A stretch of 64,000 nucleotides of DNA from Devosia sp. FKR38 (GCF_005222805.1 NZ_STGC01000005.1:844456-908455), one strand, 5' to 3'; positions 8,724-17,474 are shown, counted from the stretch's first letter. Made by a program: numbers and translations. Notes: generated by a model from the sequence alone, not told the origin.

Positions 8724-8737
8724 GGAATGTACATTCC
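8724..8737. promoter_or_regulatory. IolR-type operator between iolR and iolC
   Basis: GGAATGTACATTCC is a perfect 14-bp palindrome differing from the iolG copy only in the central two bases. It lies just upstream of the iolC -35 and just inside the 3' end of the region before iolR stops, so it should control the iolCDEB operon. Confidence 0.85.
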
Positions 8738-8749
8738 AAATGCGAAACG

Positions 8750-9592
8750 TCAGCCGCGGCGCCGCTTTTCGGCAATGCTCACGGTCAGCGCCATGGCAAA
8801 GGCCATGCTGGCCGACAGCGAGCGGAAGCCGGCATGATCGGCTTCCACCACCTCGAACCACTCGCGCGAACATTCGCTGAGCGGGGAGAAGGCCGAATCG
8901 GTCAGCGACACCACCGGGATGCCGCGCGCCGCCATGGAGCGGGCCTGGGCCGCGCTCTCGGAAGCATAGGGCGAAAAGCTGATGGCAAAGGCCGCATCTC
9001 GCGGTGTGGCCATGGCCAGAAGATCATCATCAATGCCGGCCGAGGTTCCCACCAGTTGCGAGCGCACCTTCAGCTTGCCGAACGCATAGGCCATGTAGCT
9101 GGTGATGGGATAAGAGCGCCGCTTGGCGATGAGATAGATGGTGTCGGCCTGCGCCAGGAGGGTCACCGCCCGCTCAAAGGCCGCCGGGTCCACCGCCGCA
9201 GCCACGGCATCGATGGAGCGATGCGCAGCTGCGACAAAGCCATTGAAGATCGTCGTGCTCTCGGCCAAAGCCGGACCGTTCTGCTCCAGCGTCCGCAGCC
9301 GGTCTTCGTAAGACGAGGTGCGCTCCCGCAGTCGGGCCCGGAACAGCAGCTGCAGGCCCGAGAAGCCGTCGAAGCCGAAATGCTGGGCGAAGCGCACCAG
9401 CGTTGAGGGCTGCACATTGGCGGAGGCGGCAATGCTGGCGGCGGTGCCAAAGGCGATTTCGTCCGGATGATCGAGCGCATAGGCGGCCACCTGGGTCAGC
9501 CGCTTGGGCAATTCGCTCCGCCGTTCGAGGATGGCCACGCGCAGGGAATCAAAGTCCTGCGGCGGTTCGGCTTTTTCGGCGGCATCGGTCAT
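8750..9592 (-). CDS. iolR: RpiR family transcriptional regulator, inositol regulator IolR
   Basis: A 280-residue protein with an N-terminal RpiR helix-turn-helix (FGTAASIAASANVQPSTLVRFAQHFGF) and a C-terminal SIS sugar-phosphate-binding domain (TIYLIAKRRSYPITSYMAYAFG; AISFSPYASESAAQARSMAARG). In rhizobia, RpiR-type IolR represses inositol genes until a pathway intermediate binds. It lies directly upstream of iolC on the same strand, and two matching palindromes flank iol promoters. ATG 9592 (MTDAAEKAEPPQ) is preferred; a TTG start at 9649 would add 19 poorly conserved residues. The ribosome site is weak for both. Confidence 0.88.
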   Translation of the reverse strand: MTDAAEKAEPPQDFDSLRVAILERRSELPKRLTQVAAYALDHPDEIAFGTAASIAASANVQPSTLVRFAQHFGFDGFSGLQLLFRARLRERTSSYEDRLRTLEQNGPALAESTTIFNGFVAAAHRSIDAVAAAVDPAAFERAVTLLAQADTIYLIAKRRSYPITSYMAYAFGKLKVRSQLVGTSAGIDDDLLAMATPRDAAFAISFSPYASESAAQARSMAARGIPVVSLTDSAFSPLSECSREWFEVVEADHAGFRSLSASMAFAMALTVSIAEKRRRG

Positions 9593-9681
9593 CGCATGGC
9601 TCGCTGCTGGCGCGTGGTCGGCCCCATAATCTCCAATCGCGCCGAGCAATCAAGTGCCAACACAAAGCCAATTCCGGGATT

Positions 9682-9704
9682 GGAACAAATGGACTATTTT
9701 GTCC
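9682..9704. promoter_or_regulatory. Imperfect inverted repeat upstream of the second dehydrogenase gene
   Basis: GGAACAAAT (9682-9690) and ATTTTGTCC (9696-9704) are 7/9 complementary around a 5-bp centre, ending about 20 bp before the ATG. It may be an operator, possibly a relaxed IolR site, or part of the promoter. Confidence 0.4.
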
Positions 9705-9723
9705 CCCAGCATGGGAGGATGCG

Positions 9724-10839
9724 ATGACAGCAACTATCGGCGTGGGCCTGATCGGCACCGGCTATATGGGCAAGTGCCATGCGCTGGCCTGGAACGGCGT
9801 CAAGGCCGTGTTTGGCGACGGGCCACGGCCGCGCCTGGTGCATCTGGCCGAGACCGACGCCGATTTCGCCCGCCAGCGCGCCGATGCCTTCGGCTTTGAA
9901 CGCGCAACCGGCGACTGGCGCGCGCTGATCGCCGACCCCGAGGTCGATGTGGTCTCGGTGACCACGCCCAATGCCTTCCACGCCGAAATGGCGATTGCCG
10001 CGCTCAAGGCCGGCAAGCACGTCTGGTGCGAAAAGCCCATGGCGGTGAGCCTGCGCGATGCCGAAGCCATGGCAGAGGCCGCCCGCGCCAGCGGCCGCAT
10101 CGCCATCCTGGGCTACAACTACATCCAGAACCCGCTGATGCGGCAGATCGGCGAGATCCTCGATGCCGGCAGCATCGGCATCGTCAACCACGTCCGGCTC
10201 GAAATGGACGAGGACTTCATGGCCGACCCCGAAGCGCTGTTCTATTGGAAGAGCGAGGCCAGCTCCGGCTATGGCGCGCTGGACGATTTCGGCGTGCATC
10301 CGCTGAGCCTGCTGCTGCAACTCTTTGGTCCGGTCACCCGCGTCTTCGCCCATCTCTCAAAACCCTATGCCGACCGCCCCACACGGGAGGGAAACCGCAG
10401 GGCTGTCGAAACCTTCGACATCGCCAGCATACTCTTTGACATCGGCGAGGGGATCAGTGGGGTGATGGCGCTCAATCGCTCGGCCTGGGGCCGCAAGGGG
10501 CGCATCGCGCTGCAGATCTTCGGCAGCAAGGGCTCAATTGTCTATGATCAGGAGCGCATGAACGAGCTGCAGCTTTTTCTGGCCGATGGCGATGCGGCCA
10601 CGCAGGGTTTTCGCACCATTCTGGCCGGGCCGCAGCACGCGCCCTATGACCGCTTCATTCCCGCGCCCGGCCATGGGCTGGGGTTCAATGACCTCAAGCT
10701 GATCGAATGCCACGAACTGCTGCGCGCCATTGCGGGCGAGCCGGCCCGGGTGATCGATTTTGAGGCTGGCCTGGGCATCGAGCGGGCGGTGCATGCCATG
10801 GCCAGGAGCCAGGCCGAACAGGCCTGGGTCAGCCTCTAG
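9724..10839 (+). CDS. Gfo/Idh/MocA family dehydrogenase (inositol/sugar dehydrogenase-like)
   Basis: A 371-residue NAD(P)-dependent oxidoreductase. The Rossmann motif GLIGTGYMGKCHA is near the N-terminus, VWCEKPMAVSL holds the family Lys, and SGYGALDDFGVHPLSLLLQL has the Asp/His region. Substrate is unknown. Its position beside iolR and divergence from the iol operon suggest an inositol isomer such as scyllo- or chiro-inositol, or a derived sugar. ATG 9724 follows GGGAGGAT. The longer in-frame extension to 9403 runs antisense through iolR and is not credible. Confidence 0.88.
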   Translation: MTATIGVGLIGTGYMGKCHALAWNGVKAVFGDGPRPRLVHLAETDADFARQRADAFGFERATGDWRALIADPEVDVVSVTTPNAFHAEMAIAALKAGKHVWCEKPMAVSLRDAEAMAEAARASGRIAILGYNYIQNPLMRQIGEILDAGSIGIVNHVRLEMDEDFMADPEALFYWKSEASSGYGALDDFGVHPLSLLLQLFGPVTRVFAHLSKPYADRPTREGNRRAVETFDIASILFDIGEGISGVMALNRSAWGRKGRIALQIFGSKGSIVYDQERMNELQLFLADGDAATQGFRTILAGPQHAPYDRFIPAPGHGLGFNDLKLIECHELLRAIAGEPARVIDFEAGLGIERAVHAMARSQAEQAWVSL

Positions 10840-10849
10840 CGATGGGAAC

Positions 10850-10877
10850 GCCGGCCCCGCGTGTGGGCAGGGCCGGC
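10850..10877. terminator. Stem-loop between convergent genes
   Basis: GCCGGCCC (10850-10857) pairs with GGGCCGGC (10870-10877). It sits 10 bp after the dehydrogenase stop and just before the ribN stop on the other strand. The T run is poor, so termination efficiency is uncertain. Confidence 0.5.
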
Positions 10878-10884
10878 GGTGGGT

Positions 10885-11862
10885 TTAGGCCAGGCTCGGC
10901 TGGCTTGTCTCGTGACCCTCGACCCAGAGGATGAAGCTGGACGCGGCCAGGATCATCAGCGCGCCGGGCCAGAACCAGACCGAGGGCACCTGGCCGAGGA
11001 TGATCCAGCCCAAGAGGCCACTCAGCGGCACCTTGAGGTCACCGAACGGCTGCAGATAGGTGGCGTCGGCGACCTTATAGGCATAGCTCAGCAGATATTG
11101 CGCGGCGCCGGTGAGAGCGCCCAAGAGCAGCAGCAGCCACAGCGCATCGCCCGAGGGCAGGGCGAATGGGAAGCCCGTGGCAAGGCCCGCCGGCAGGGCG
11201 GCGGGGGCCAGCCAAGCCAGCGCATTGACGGCCAGCAGGATCAGCAGGTGATTGGGCGTCACCAGCACGAGCAGCGAGATGGTCAGTGTCTCCGGCGCTT
11301 CCGTGCGGGAGAGATATTTGGTCAAAACGTCCGTGGTGGCCCAGAGCGCGGCGGCCAGGATCGGGATCAGCGTCGACCAGGTGAGGCCCTCAGCGCCCAC
11401 CCCGGAGATCAGGATGGCGCCGACAAAGCCGACGAGGGCGGCGAGGATGCGGGCGCTGGAGGCGCGCTCGCCCAGGAACAGCGTTGAGGCCAGGATAATG
11501 AACAGCGGGCCGGTGGCCAAAAGGGTCACCATTTGCCAGATCGGTACGCCGGTGGCGAAGCCATAGACGAACACATGCACACCCAGCGCCGAGACGAAGG
11601 CGCGGATTTCATGCAGCAGCGGCCGCGTGGTGCGCAGCTTGTCGATACCGATGCGGAAGATCAGGGGCAGGGCCAGGATCGAGGCAATCAGATATTGCCA
11701 GAAGGCCATGCCGGTCGAGCTCATGCCATAGCCGCCATATTCGACGGGGGTGGGCAGGGCCGATTGCAGCAGGTTGGAGCCGGCGAAGGCCAGGCTCGCG
11801 ATGACCATGAACAGGGCGCCTGTTGCGGCGCCGTTGGTCGATGGGGAGGAAACGTGGTTCAT
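10885..11862 (-). CDS. ribN: EamA/DMT family transporter, probable riboflavin importer RibN
   Basis: A 325-residue membrane protein with about ten hydrophobic helices in two EamA repeats: the first holds TGMAFWQYLIASILALPLIF and LGERASSARILAALVGF, the second ALTGAAQYLLSYAYKVADAT and SGLLGWIILGQVPSVWFWPG. EamA proteins carry many metabolites. Here the assignment rests on the FMN riboswitch directly upstream, as for RibN-type flavin transporters of Rhizobiales. AAAGGA lies before ATG 11862 and is held in a hairpin. Without the riboswitch it could only be called a DMT permease. Confidence 0.88.
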   Translation of the reverse strand: MNHVSSPSTNGAATGALFMVIASLAFAGSNLLQSALPTPVEYGGYGMSSTGMAFWQYLIASILALPLIFRIGIDKLRTTRPLLHEIRAFVSALGVHVFVYGFATGVPIWQMVTLLATGPLFIILASTLFLGERASSARILAALVGFVGAILISGVGAEGLTWSTLIPILAAALWATTDVLTKYLSRTEAPETLTISLLVLVTPNHLLILLAVNALAWLAPAALPAGLATGFPFALPSGDALWLLLLLGALTGAAQYLLSYAYKVADATYLQPFGDLKVPLSGLLGWIILGQVPSVWFWPGALMILAASSFILWVEGHETSQPSLA

Positions 11863-11869
11863 GAATAAT

Positions 11870-11906
11870 CCTTTCCGTAACCAGTTTCCTCAGGGTTACG
11901 GGAAGG
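11870..11906 (-). promoter_or_regulatory. Hairpin sequestering the ribN ribosome binding site
   Basis: On the ribN transcript, CCTTCCCGTAACC (11906-11894) can pair with GGTTACGGAAAGG (11882-11870), 12 of 13 positions, with an 11-nt loop. The 3' arm contains the AAAGG of the ribosome site. This fits an expression platform that blocks translation when FMN is bound. Confidence 0.7.
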
Positions 11907-11970
11907 CTCGCCACGGCCCACATCTGCGCCCGCAAAGCGGTGCAGACGCCGGCGCGCCAGCGTTGGTCCC

Positions 11971-12252
11971 GTTCTCTTTCATCCGGACTATACCGTCGGC
12001 CCCGGAATTGCACCGGATCTGCTGACCTTCGCCTCTGAGCCCGCCCGCTCTTCTACTGCCCCGGCCAATTTGCGGCGTTTCCTGCGCTTCCGGTGCTCAC
12101 GTACCTTAGAGTACGCTCCGCTCCGGTTCTCGAAAACACCGCCACTTGACTCGCGGCAGCGAACATCGGGCAGCCTCATAGCGCGAAGCGCTCGCGGGCT
12201 TGGCGTTGCCGCCTTTACCGCCGGTGGGGAATTGCACCCCGCCCTGAGAACA
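11971..12252 (-). ncRNA. FMN riboswitch (RFN element) with enlarged variable arm
   Basis: The 5' core appears at 12251-12207 (minus strand: TTCTCAGGGCGGGGTGCAAT, then CCCACCGGCGGTA) and AGCCCGCGAGCGC at about 12200-12186. The 3' core is at 12027-11971: GGTCAGCAGATCCGGTGCAA, TTCCGGGGCCGACGGTATAG and TCCGGATGAAAGAGAA. These are the invariant RFN boxes. The variable arm between AGCCCGCGAGCGC and GGTCAGCAGATCC is about 150 nt and holds a 72-bp palindromic block. Spacing to ribN and the hairpin over its ribosome site point to translational control. Confidence 0.95.
12072..12143. repeat. Palindromic block inside the FMN riboswitch variable arm
   Basis: GCGGCGTTTC at one end and GAAAACACCGCC at the other pair to close the block; inside, CGGTGCTCACGTAC and GTACGCTCCGCTCCGG form further arms around a CTTAGA loop. 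The whole is a long imperfect hairpin. It resembles interspersed palindromes of Rhizobiales; copy number elsewhere in this genome cannot be checked here. Confidence 0.7.
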
Positions 12253-12280
12253 TTGCGGGCTTTATCGTCCCGCAACGATG

Positions 12281-12309
12281 AACATAAGCCAGGCCGTCAG
12301 GGCAGACAA
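12281..12309 (-). promoter_or_regulatory. Putative ribN promoter
   Basis: Minus strand TTGTCT (12309-12304), a 17-bp spacer and TATGTT (12286-12281). The predicted start near 12274 is about 22 nt before the riboswitch core. The rest of 12310-12434 shows no gene or clear structure. Confidence 0.6.
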
Positions 12310-12434
12310 GCACGCACCTTGGTGTAACTGTGCGTCTTGTGCGAACAGTGAAGAAAATCTGTTCGGCCTAATGCGGCGACGCGCGGGAGAAGAACCAGGG
12401 ACGTCTCTCAGTCGACACCCACTTCCCACCGAAC

Positions 12435-12458
12435 AAAAAAAGGGCCCCACCGGGGCCC
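12435..12458 (-). terminator. Intrinsic terminator after the dehydrogenase-AKR fusion gene
   Basis: Minus strand: GGGCCCC (12458-12452), a 3-nt loop, GGGGCCC (12448-12442), then seven Ts (12441-12435). A textbook rho-independent terminator, 26 bp past the stop of the fusion gene. Confidence 0.93.
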
Positions 12459-12484
12459 TCTTCCTATTCAACGCTCCCCAGCCT

Positions 12485-14488
12485 CTAGCCGCGGTCGAGC
12501 CAAGCCACTTGCTCGGGCGTCAGCTTGAAGTCGAAGGTTTTGAGGCTGTCGTCGAGTTCGCCCAGGGTGCGCGGCCCGATGAGCGGGATGGATGGGAAAT
12601 CCTGCTCCAGCACGAAGGCCAGGGCGATGTGGATCGGGTTCTGGCCGAGCTGCTTGGCCAGCTCGATGGCGCGGTCGCGACGGGCGAAGTTGGTGTCATT
12701 GTACCAGCAGCGGACCAGCTCTTCGTTATCGAGCTTGTCGCGACCGGCACGGTCGGTAAAGAAGCCGCGGCCCTGGCTGGACCAGGAGAAATTGGTGACC
12801 TGACGGGCCTTGAGCCAGGCCTTCCAATCATCGGTGGAGGCGGTGACGCAGCCATCCCAGATCGGCACCAGCATTTCGCTGAGGGCGAAATTGTTGGAGA
12901 GGGCCATCGGCTTGGTCTTGCCGGTGCGTTCGGCATAGGCCACGGCCTCGTCAAAGCGCTCCTTGGTCCAGTTGCTGCCACCGAACGGCCCGCGGATGCG
13001 GCCCTTCTTGACCTCGGCATCCATGGCGTCGACGAACTCGCCCACCGGCACATCGGTGTTGTCGCGGTGCATGAAATAGACGTCGACATAATCGGTTTGC
13101 AGGCGATCCAGCGACTGGGTGAGCTGCTTGCCGATGACGTCGGGGTAGCACAGCGGGCTATGCGCGCCCTTGCCGATCAGCACGGCCTGCTCACGCGTGC
13201 CGCGATTGCGGTGCCACTGGCCGAACAGCTTTTCGGTATAGCCGCCGCCATAGACAAAGGCGGTGTCAAAGATATTGCCGCCCTTTTCCCAGAACGCATC
13301 GAGGAGGATCGCGCCGGAGGCAAAGGTGGTGAAATCCTCAAAGCCCAGGGCCACGGCCGAGGCCTGCTTGGAGAGGCCCGGAATGGAGCGCTTGGGGATG
13401 ACGCCGGTGTTGGCGCCCAGCTTGCGGTTGTCCAGCGTGGTGACGCGCTTGGCAGCGGTCTCGACCGAATATTCGATGCCCGCATCCTTGCGCCATTTGT
13501 CGAGCACGCGGGCATTGCCCAGGCTATCGTCCCAGCTCATGCCGGGGGCGGAGAGTTCTTGGCGACCAGCCAGGATGGCTTCGGCGGCGGCATCGGCCTC
13601 GAAGGAATAGACGTGGCGCTGTTCGCCCACGCTGATCGTCTCGGTCACCCCGTTCTTGATGATGTCGATCTTGCCTAGACCCAGGGTGCGGTCGCCACCG
13701 GCGAACCAGAAGTCCGGCACTTCGATGCGGCCGTCCGAGCCATGGATGCGCAGGACGTTGTCGAGATTGGCCATCACGGCGCAGGACACCTGGGCGACAA
13801 TGCCATTCTCGAAGGTGAGGACGGCAGCAGCCCAGTCGTCAGTGCCTTCGGCATTGAGCTTGGCAGTGCCGGCGACCTTGATCGGGTCGGCAAAGGGCTT
13901 GCCCAGGGCCGCGCCGGCAATCAGACGGGACATGGAGACCGGATAGCCGCCGACGTCCAGAATGCCGCCGCCGGCGAGGTCAGAGGCGAACAGGCGGTGG
14001 CCGGGCTGGAACTTGCCCATCGAGAAGCCGAAGCTCGACTGGATCATGCGGACTTCGCCGATGACGCCGGACTTGATCAGCTCAAGCAGCTTGGCGGTCT
14101 GCGGATGCAGGCGATACATGAAGGCTTCGCCAGCAAAGGTGCCGGCCTTCTTGTGCGCATGCAGCACGGCGCTGATTTCGTGGGCCGAGAGGGCGAAGGG
14201 CTTTTCGACCAGCGCATGCTTGCCGGCCTGGGCGGCCTTGATGGCCCATTCGGCGTGGCCGGTATGCGGCACGGCGATATAGACGGCGTCGATCTCGGGA
14301 TCGGCCAGCAGGGCGTCATAGCCATGCACGACGCGGATGCCGGGGAAATCGGTGGCCAGGTTCGGCTTGCTCGGATCGCGGGTGGCGATGGCGGCAATAA
14401 CGCCATGCTGGCTGCCGTTGACGCCGCCGAAAAAGGCCTTGGCGATGCTACCGGGCCCGATGATGCCCCAGCGGATTTTGCTAGTCAT
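12485..14488 (-). CDS. Gfo/Idh/MocA dehydrogenase - aldo/keto reductase fusion protein
   Basis: One 667-residue frame joins two complete oxidoreductases. Residues 1 to about 330 are Gfo/Idh/MocA-like: GIIGPGSIAKAFF (Rossmann), ALVEKPFALS (Lys) and GGGILDVGGYPVSM. Residues about 355-667 are an aldo/keto reductase with the usual tetrad: Asp and Tyr in NIFDTAFVYGGGYTEK, Lys in VLIGKGAHS and His in VYFMHRDN; the NADPH-site region is near SIPLIGPRTLGELDD. The two halves could act in sequence, for example oxidising then reducing one sugar at different carbons; that is inference. It lies downstream of a sugar ABC operon on the same strand and ends in a strong terminator. Confidence 0.9.
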   Translation of the reverse strand: MTSKIRWGIIGPGSIAKAFFGGVNGSQHGVIAAIATRDPSKPNLATDFPGIRVVHGYDALLADPEIDAVYIAVPHTGHAEWAIKAAQAGKHALVEKPFALSAHEISAVLHAHKKAGTFAGEAFMYRLHPQTAKLLELIKSGVIGEVRMIQSSFGFSMGKFQPGHRLFASDLAGGGILDVGGYPVSMSRLIAGAALGKPFADPIKVAGTAKLNAEGTDDWAAAVLTFENGIVAQVSCAVMANLDNVLRIHGSDGRIEVPDFWFAGGDRTLGLGKIDIIKNGVTETISVGEQRHVYSFEADAAAEAILAGRQELSAPGMSWDDSLGNARVLDKWRKDAGIEYSVETAAKRVTTLDNRKLGANTGVIPKRSIPGLSKQASAVALGFEDFTTFASGAILLDAFWEKGGNIFDTAFVYGGGYTEKLFGQWHRNRGTREQAVLIGKGAHSPLCYPDVIGKQLTQSLDRLQTDYVDVYFMHRDNTDVPVGEFVDAMDAEVKKGRIRGPFGGSNWTKERFDEAVAYAERTGKTKPMALSNNFALSEMLVPIWDGCVTASTDDWKAWLKARQVTNFSWSSQGRGFFTDRAGRDKLDNEELVRCWYNDTNFARRDRAIELAKQLGQNPIHIALAFVLEQDFPSIPLIGPRTLGELDDSLKTFDFKLTPEQVAWLDRG

Positions 14489-14555
14489 TTGAGTGTCCTA
14501 TGGATGGGTCGCGCCCGGAAAAACGGTGGGACGCGGCATTTGCGGATGAACGGGC

Positions 14556-14588
14556 GGCACGACGACCCCTAAGGGCCCGCCGTGCCGT
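14556..14588. repeat. Inverted repeat between the ABC ATPase gene and the fusion gene
   Basis: CGGCACG (14556-14562) and CGTGCCG (14582-14588) form 7-bp arms around a GC-rich centre. There is no T run in the direction of transcription, so it may attenuate or stabilise rather than terminate. Confidence 0.4.
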
Positions 14589-14603
14589 CAAAAACGCGTT
14601 GGC

Positions 14604-15692
14604 CTAGCGCAGGCGTTCGCCGGCGGCGGAGAACAGGAAGGTCTTGGCCGGGTCGATGGCCACCGTGATGGACTCATGGCCCAGCTCGTGACGCGACTCT
14701 TCGCGCTCGATGATGATCTGCTCGCCGCTCTTGGTATTGGCGTAGATATAGCTGGTGGAGCCCAGATGCTCGGCGACGTCGATGGCCACGGTGATCTCGG
14801 GGCCGCCGCTGCCGGCCAGCCCGAAATGCTCAGGGCGCACGCCCACGGTCACCGCGGCGCCGACGGCCGGGGCAGGGCCGCTGAGCGGCAGGACGACATG
14901 GGCCTTGCCCTGGTTGGTCAGCTCCACCGTCACCCCGCCATGGCCCGAGGCGGTGACCACGCCGGCCATGAAGTTCATCTTGGGCGAGCCGATGAAGCCG
15001 GCGACGAACAAATTGGCCGGATTGTCATAGAGGTCGAGCGGCTTGCCGACCTGCTCGATGATGCCATCGCGCAGCACCACGATGGTATCAGCCAGCGTCA
15101 TGGCCTCCACCTGATCGTGCGTCACATAGATGATGGTGGTCTGCAGCTCCTTGTGCAGGCGCGCGATCTCGATGCGCATGTGCACGCGCAGCTCGGCGTC
15201 GAGGTTGCTGAGCGGCTCGTCGAACAGAAACACCTGCGGATTGCGCACGATGGCGCGACCGATGGCGACGCGCTGGCGCTGCCCGCCCGAGAGCTCCTTG
15301 GGCAGGCGGTCGAGCAGGGGCTCTAGCGCCAGGATGCGGGCGGCCTCGTTGACCTGCTTGGCGATCTGGTCCTTGGCGACGCCGGCGAAGCGCAGGGCAA
15401 AGCCCATGTTCTCGCGCACCGTCATATGGGGATAGAGCGCATAGGACTGGAACACCATGGCGATGCCGCGCTTGGATGGGTCGACATCATTCATGCGCAC
15501 GCCGCCGATCTCGAGATCGCCGGAGGTAATGTGTTCGAGCCCGGCGATCATGCGCAGCAGGGTGGACTTGCCGCAGCCGGAGGGACCGACAAAGACCACG
15601 AATTCCTTGGACTGGATTTCGAGGTCGACCCCCTTGATGACTTCGAGTTTCCCGTAGCTCTTGTGAACGTCCGTAAGCTTGAGACTGCTCAT
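14604..15692 (-). CDS. Sugar ABC transporter ATP-binding protein (MalK/UgpC type)
   Basis: A 362-residue ATPase. Walker A is GPSGCGKST (about residues 37-45), the signature LSGGQRQR, Walker [14 protein letters not shown] and the switch His is in [11 protein letters not shown]. The C-terminal part (from about 240) is the OB-fold regulatory extension typical of carbohydrate importers of the CUT1 group. It energises uptake through the two permeases encoded just upstream (start 12 bp after the permease stop). ATG at 15692 ([14 protein letters not shown]). Confidence 0.95.
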   Translation of the reverse strand: MSSLKLTDVHKSYGKLEVIKGVDLEIQSKEFVVFVGPSGCGKSTLLRMIAGLEHITSGDLEIGGVRMNDVDPSKRGIAMVFQSYALYPHMTVRENMGFALRFAGVAKDQIAKQVNEAARILALEPLLDRLPKELSGGQRQRVAIGRAIVRNPQVFLFDEPLSNLDAELRVHMRIEIARLHKELQTTIIYVTHDQVEAMTLADTIVVLRDGIIEQVGKPLDLYDNPANLFVAGFIGSPKMNFMAGVVTASGHGGVTVELTNQGKAHVVLPLSGPAPAVGAAVTVGVRPEHFGLAGSGGPEITVAIDVAEHLGSTSYIYANTKSGEQIIIEREESRHELGHESITVAIDPAKTFLFSAAGERLR

Positions 15693-15703
15693 GGTGGTGA
15701 ACC

Positions 15704-16516
15704 TTATTTGACCGCGCCCAGCATGCCTTCAACGAAGCGGCGCTGGAGCAGGAAGAAGATGATGAGGGTGGGGAGCGTGGCGAGCACCGTGCCGAACAGG
15801 ATCAGGCCATAATCGGGCGTATAGGCCGCCGTCAGACCCGACAGGATCAGCGTGATGGTCTTGTTCTCGGCCGTCTGCAGCACCACCAGCGGCCACAGGT
15901 AATTGTTCCAATTGGCCATGAAGACGATGATGGTGGCCGCCGCATAGGTCGAGCGCATCACCGGCAGATAGACATAAAGGAAGATCTGCCATTCCTTGAG
16001 GCCGTCGATCTTGGCGGCATCGCGCAACTCCCGCGGGAAGGCCTTCGTGGCCTGGCGGAAATAGAAGATGATGAAGATCGAGGCGATGGTGGGCAGGATC
16101 ACGGCCGTGAAGGTGTTGACCAGCTTGGCCTGGCTGAACATCACGAACAGCGGCACCATCATGGCTGCGAACGGGATCGATAGCAGCAGCAGCAGGAAGC
16201 CGAACAGCTTCTCGCGCAGCCGCGAGCGGAACATCTCAAAGCCGTAGCCGGCCAGGGACGACACCAGCAGCGTCAGCGCCGTGGCGACGACGGCAATGAC
16301 ACCGGAGTTCCAGAAGATGCGCAGAGCATCGACCTGGGTGAAAAAGGCGGTGGCATTGGTGATCAGGGCCGACCCCAGCGAGGTCTTGCCCTTGATGATC
16401 TCGGCCGAGGTGTTGGTGGCGCCGACCACCATCCAGTAGAACGGGAACACCGAGACAAAGGCTGCCAGCGACAGCAGCACATAGACGATGCCGCGACGGA
16501 GCATGGCAAAGGTCAT
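15704..16516 (-). CDS. Carbohydrate ABC transporter permease (MalG type)
   Basis: A 270-residue inner-membrane subunit with six predicted helices. The cytoplasmic EAA loop that docks the ATPase reads [17 protein letters not shown]. The N-terminus ([25 protein letters not shown]) and C-terminus [15 protein letters not shown] are typical of MalG-like CUT1 permeases. The ATG overlaps the stop of the preceding permease gene by four bases, suggesting coupled translation. Confidence 0.94.
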   Translation of the reverse strand: MTFAMLRRGIVYVLLSLAAFVSVFPFYWMVVGATNTSAEIIKGKTSLGSALITNATAFFTQVDALRIFWNSGVIAVVATALTLLVSSLAGYGFEMFRSRLREKLFGFLLLLLSIPFAAMMVPLFVMFSQAKLVNTFTAVILPTIASIFIIFYFRQATKAFPRELRDAAKIDGLKEWQIFLYVYLPVMRSTYAAATIIVFMANWNNYLWPLVVLQTAENKTITLILSGLTAAYTPDYGLILFGTVLATLPTLIIFFLLQRRFVEGMLGAVK

Positions 16517-17406
16517 GACGTCCTCCGATCGCGTGCCACCAGGAACTGCAGGAAGCTCAGGATACCCACCAGCACCACGATGACCCAGGACACCGTGGCC
16601 GAATAGCCAAAGCTGGGCATGAACTTGAAGGTCAGGTTGTAGATATAGAGCGAGAGCGTCAGCGTGGAATCGGAGGGTCCGCCCGAGCCGGCGCTGAAGT
16701 TATAGACCTCGTCGAACAGCTGCAGCGTGCCGATGGTGGAGATCACGGTGGTGAACAGGATCACCGGCTTGAGCATGGGAATGGTGAGGTAGCGGAAGCG
16801 CGCCCAGGCCGGCACGCCGTCGATGCGGGCGGCTTCATAAATCGAGCGGTCGATATTCTGCATCGCCGCCAGGTAGAAGATCATGTTGTAGCCGGTCCAG
16901 CGCCAGGTGATGGCCATGATGATCAGCACCTTGGCCCAGAAGGGGTCGCCGAGCCAGGAGATGGGCGCCGTGATCAGGTGCAGCTCCATCAGCGTCTGGT
17001 TGACCACGCCGTCGATGGCGAACATCGACTTGAACACGGTGGAATAGGCGATCAGCGAGGTGGCGCAGGGCAGAAAGATCGCCGTGCGGAAAAAGCCGCG
17101 GAATTTCAGCGTCGCGTCATTGAGCGCCACTGCGAACAGCAGCGCCAGCACGATCATGATCGGGACCTGAAAGATGAAGAAGGTGAAGGTGTTGCCCAGG
17201 GCCCGAATGAACACCGCGTCCTTGGTCAACCTGAGGATATTGGCGAAGCCGCCAAAGCTGAGGTTCATCCCCTTGCCGACCTGGAAGCTCATCCAGAGCG
17301 ACCAGACGATGGGATAGATCATGAACAGTCCGAGCAGGATCAGGGCAGGGGCGATAAAAGCCCAGCCGGTCATCTGTTCCCTGCGATGCAGTCTTGCCTG
17401 CGCCAA
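16513..17406 (-). CDS. Carbohydrate ABC transporter permease (MalF type)
   Basis: A 297-residue partner permease with six helices. The EAA loop reads YEAARIDGVPAWARF, and the N-terminus GWAFIAPALILLGLFMIYPIVWSLWMSF is the common start of MalF-like proteins without the long periplasmic P2 domain. It follows the binding-protein gene across a 108-bp gap holding a strong hairpin. Confidence 0.94.
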   Translation of the reverse strand: MAQARLHRREQMTGWAFIAPALILLGLFMIYPIVWSLWMSFQVGKGMNLSFGGFANILRLTKDAVFIRALGNTFTFFIFQVPIMIVLALLFAVALNDATLKFRGFFRTAIFLPCATSLIAYSTVFKSMFAIDGVVNQTLMELHLITAPISWLGDPFWAKVLIIMAITWRWTGYNMIFYLAAMQNIDRSIYEAARIDGVPAWARFRYLTIPMLKPVILFTTVISTIGTLQLFDEVYNFSAGSGGPSDSTLTLSLYIYNLTFKFMPSFGYSATVSWVIVVLVGILSFLQFLVARDRRTS

Positions 17407-17447
17407 TTGTCACCCTCCCTGATGCACAACCGATACAATTGCCGAAG

Positions 17448-17474
17448 GTCGGGCGCCATTGGCTGGCGCCCGAC
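17448..17474. repeat. Perfect stem-loop between binding-protein and permease genes
   Basis: GTCGGGCGCC (17448-17457) and GGCGCCCGAC (17465-17474) form a perfect 10-bp stem with a 7-nt loop. Such hairpins after a binding-protein gene usually protect its mRNA or cause partial termination so that the binding protein exceeds the permeases. Confidence 0.8.

Noticed and set aside
12040-12143. Insertion sequence or mobile element end within the riboswitch
   Set aside because: No transposase, no target-site duplication and no terminal repeats of IS type; a palindromic repeat explains it better.
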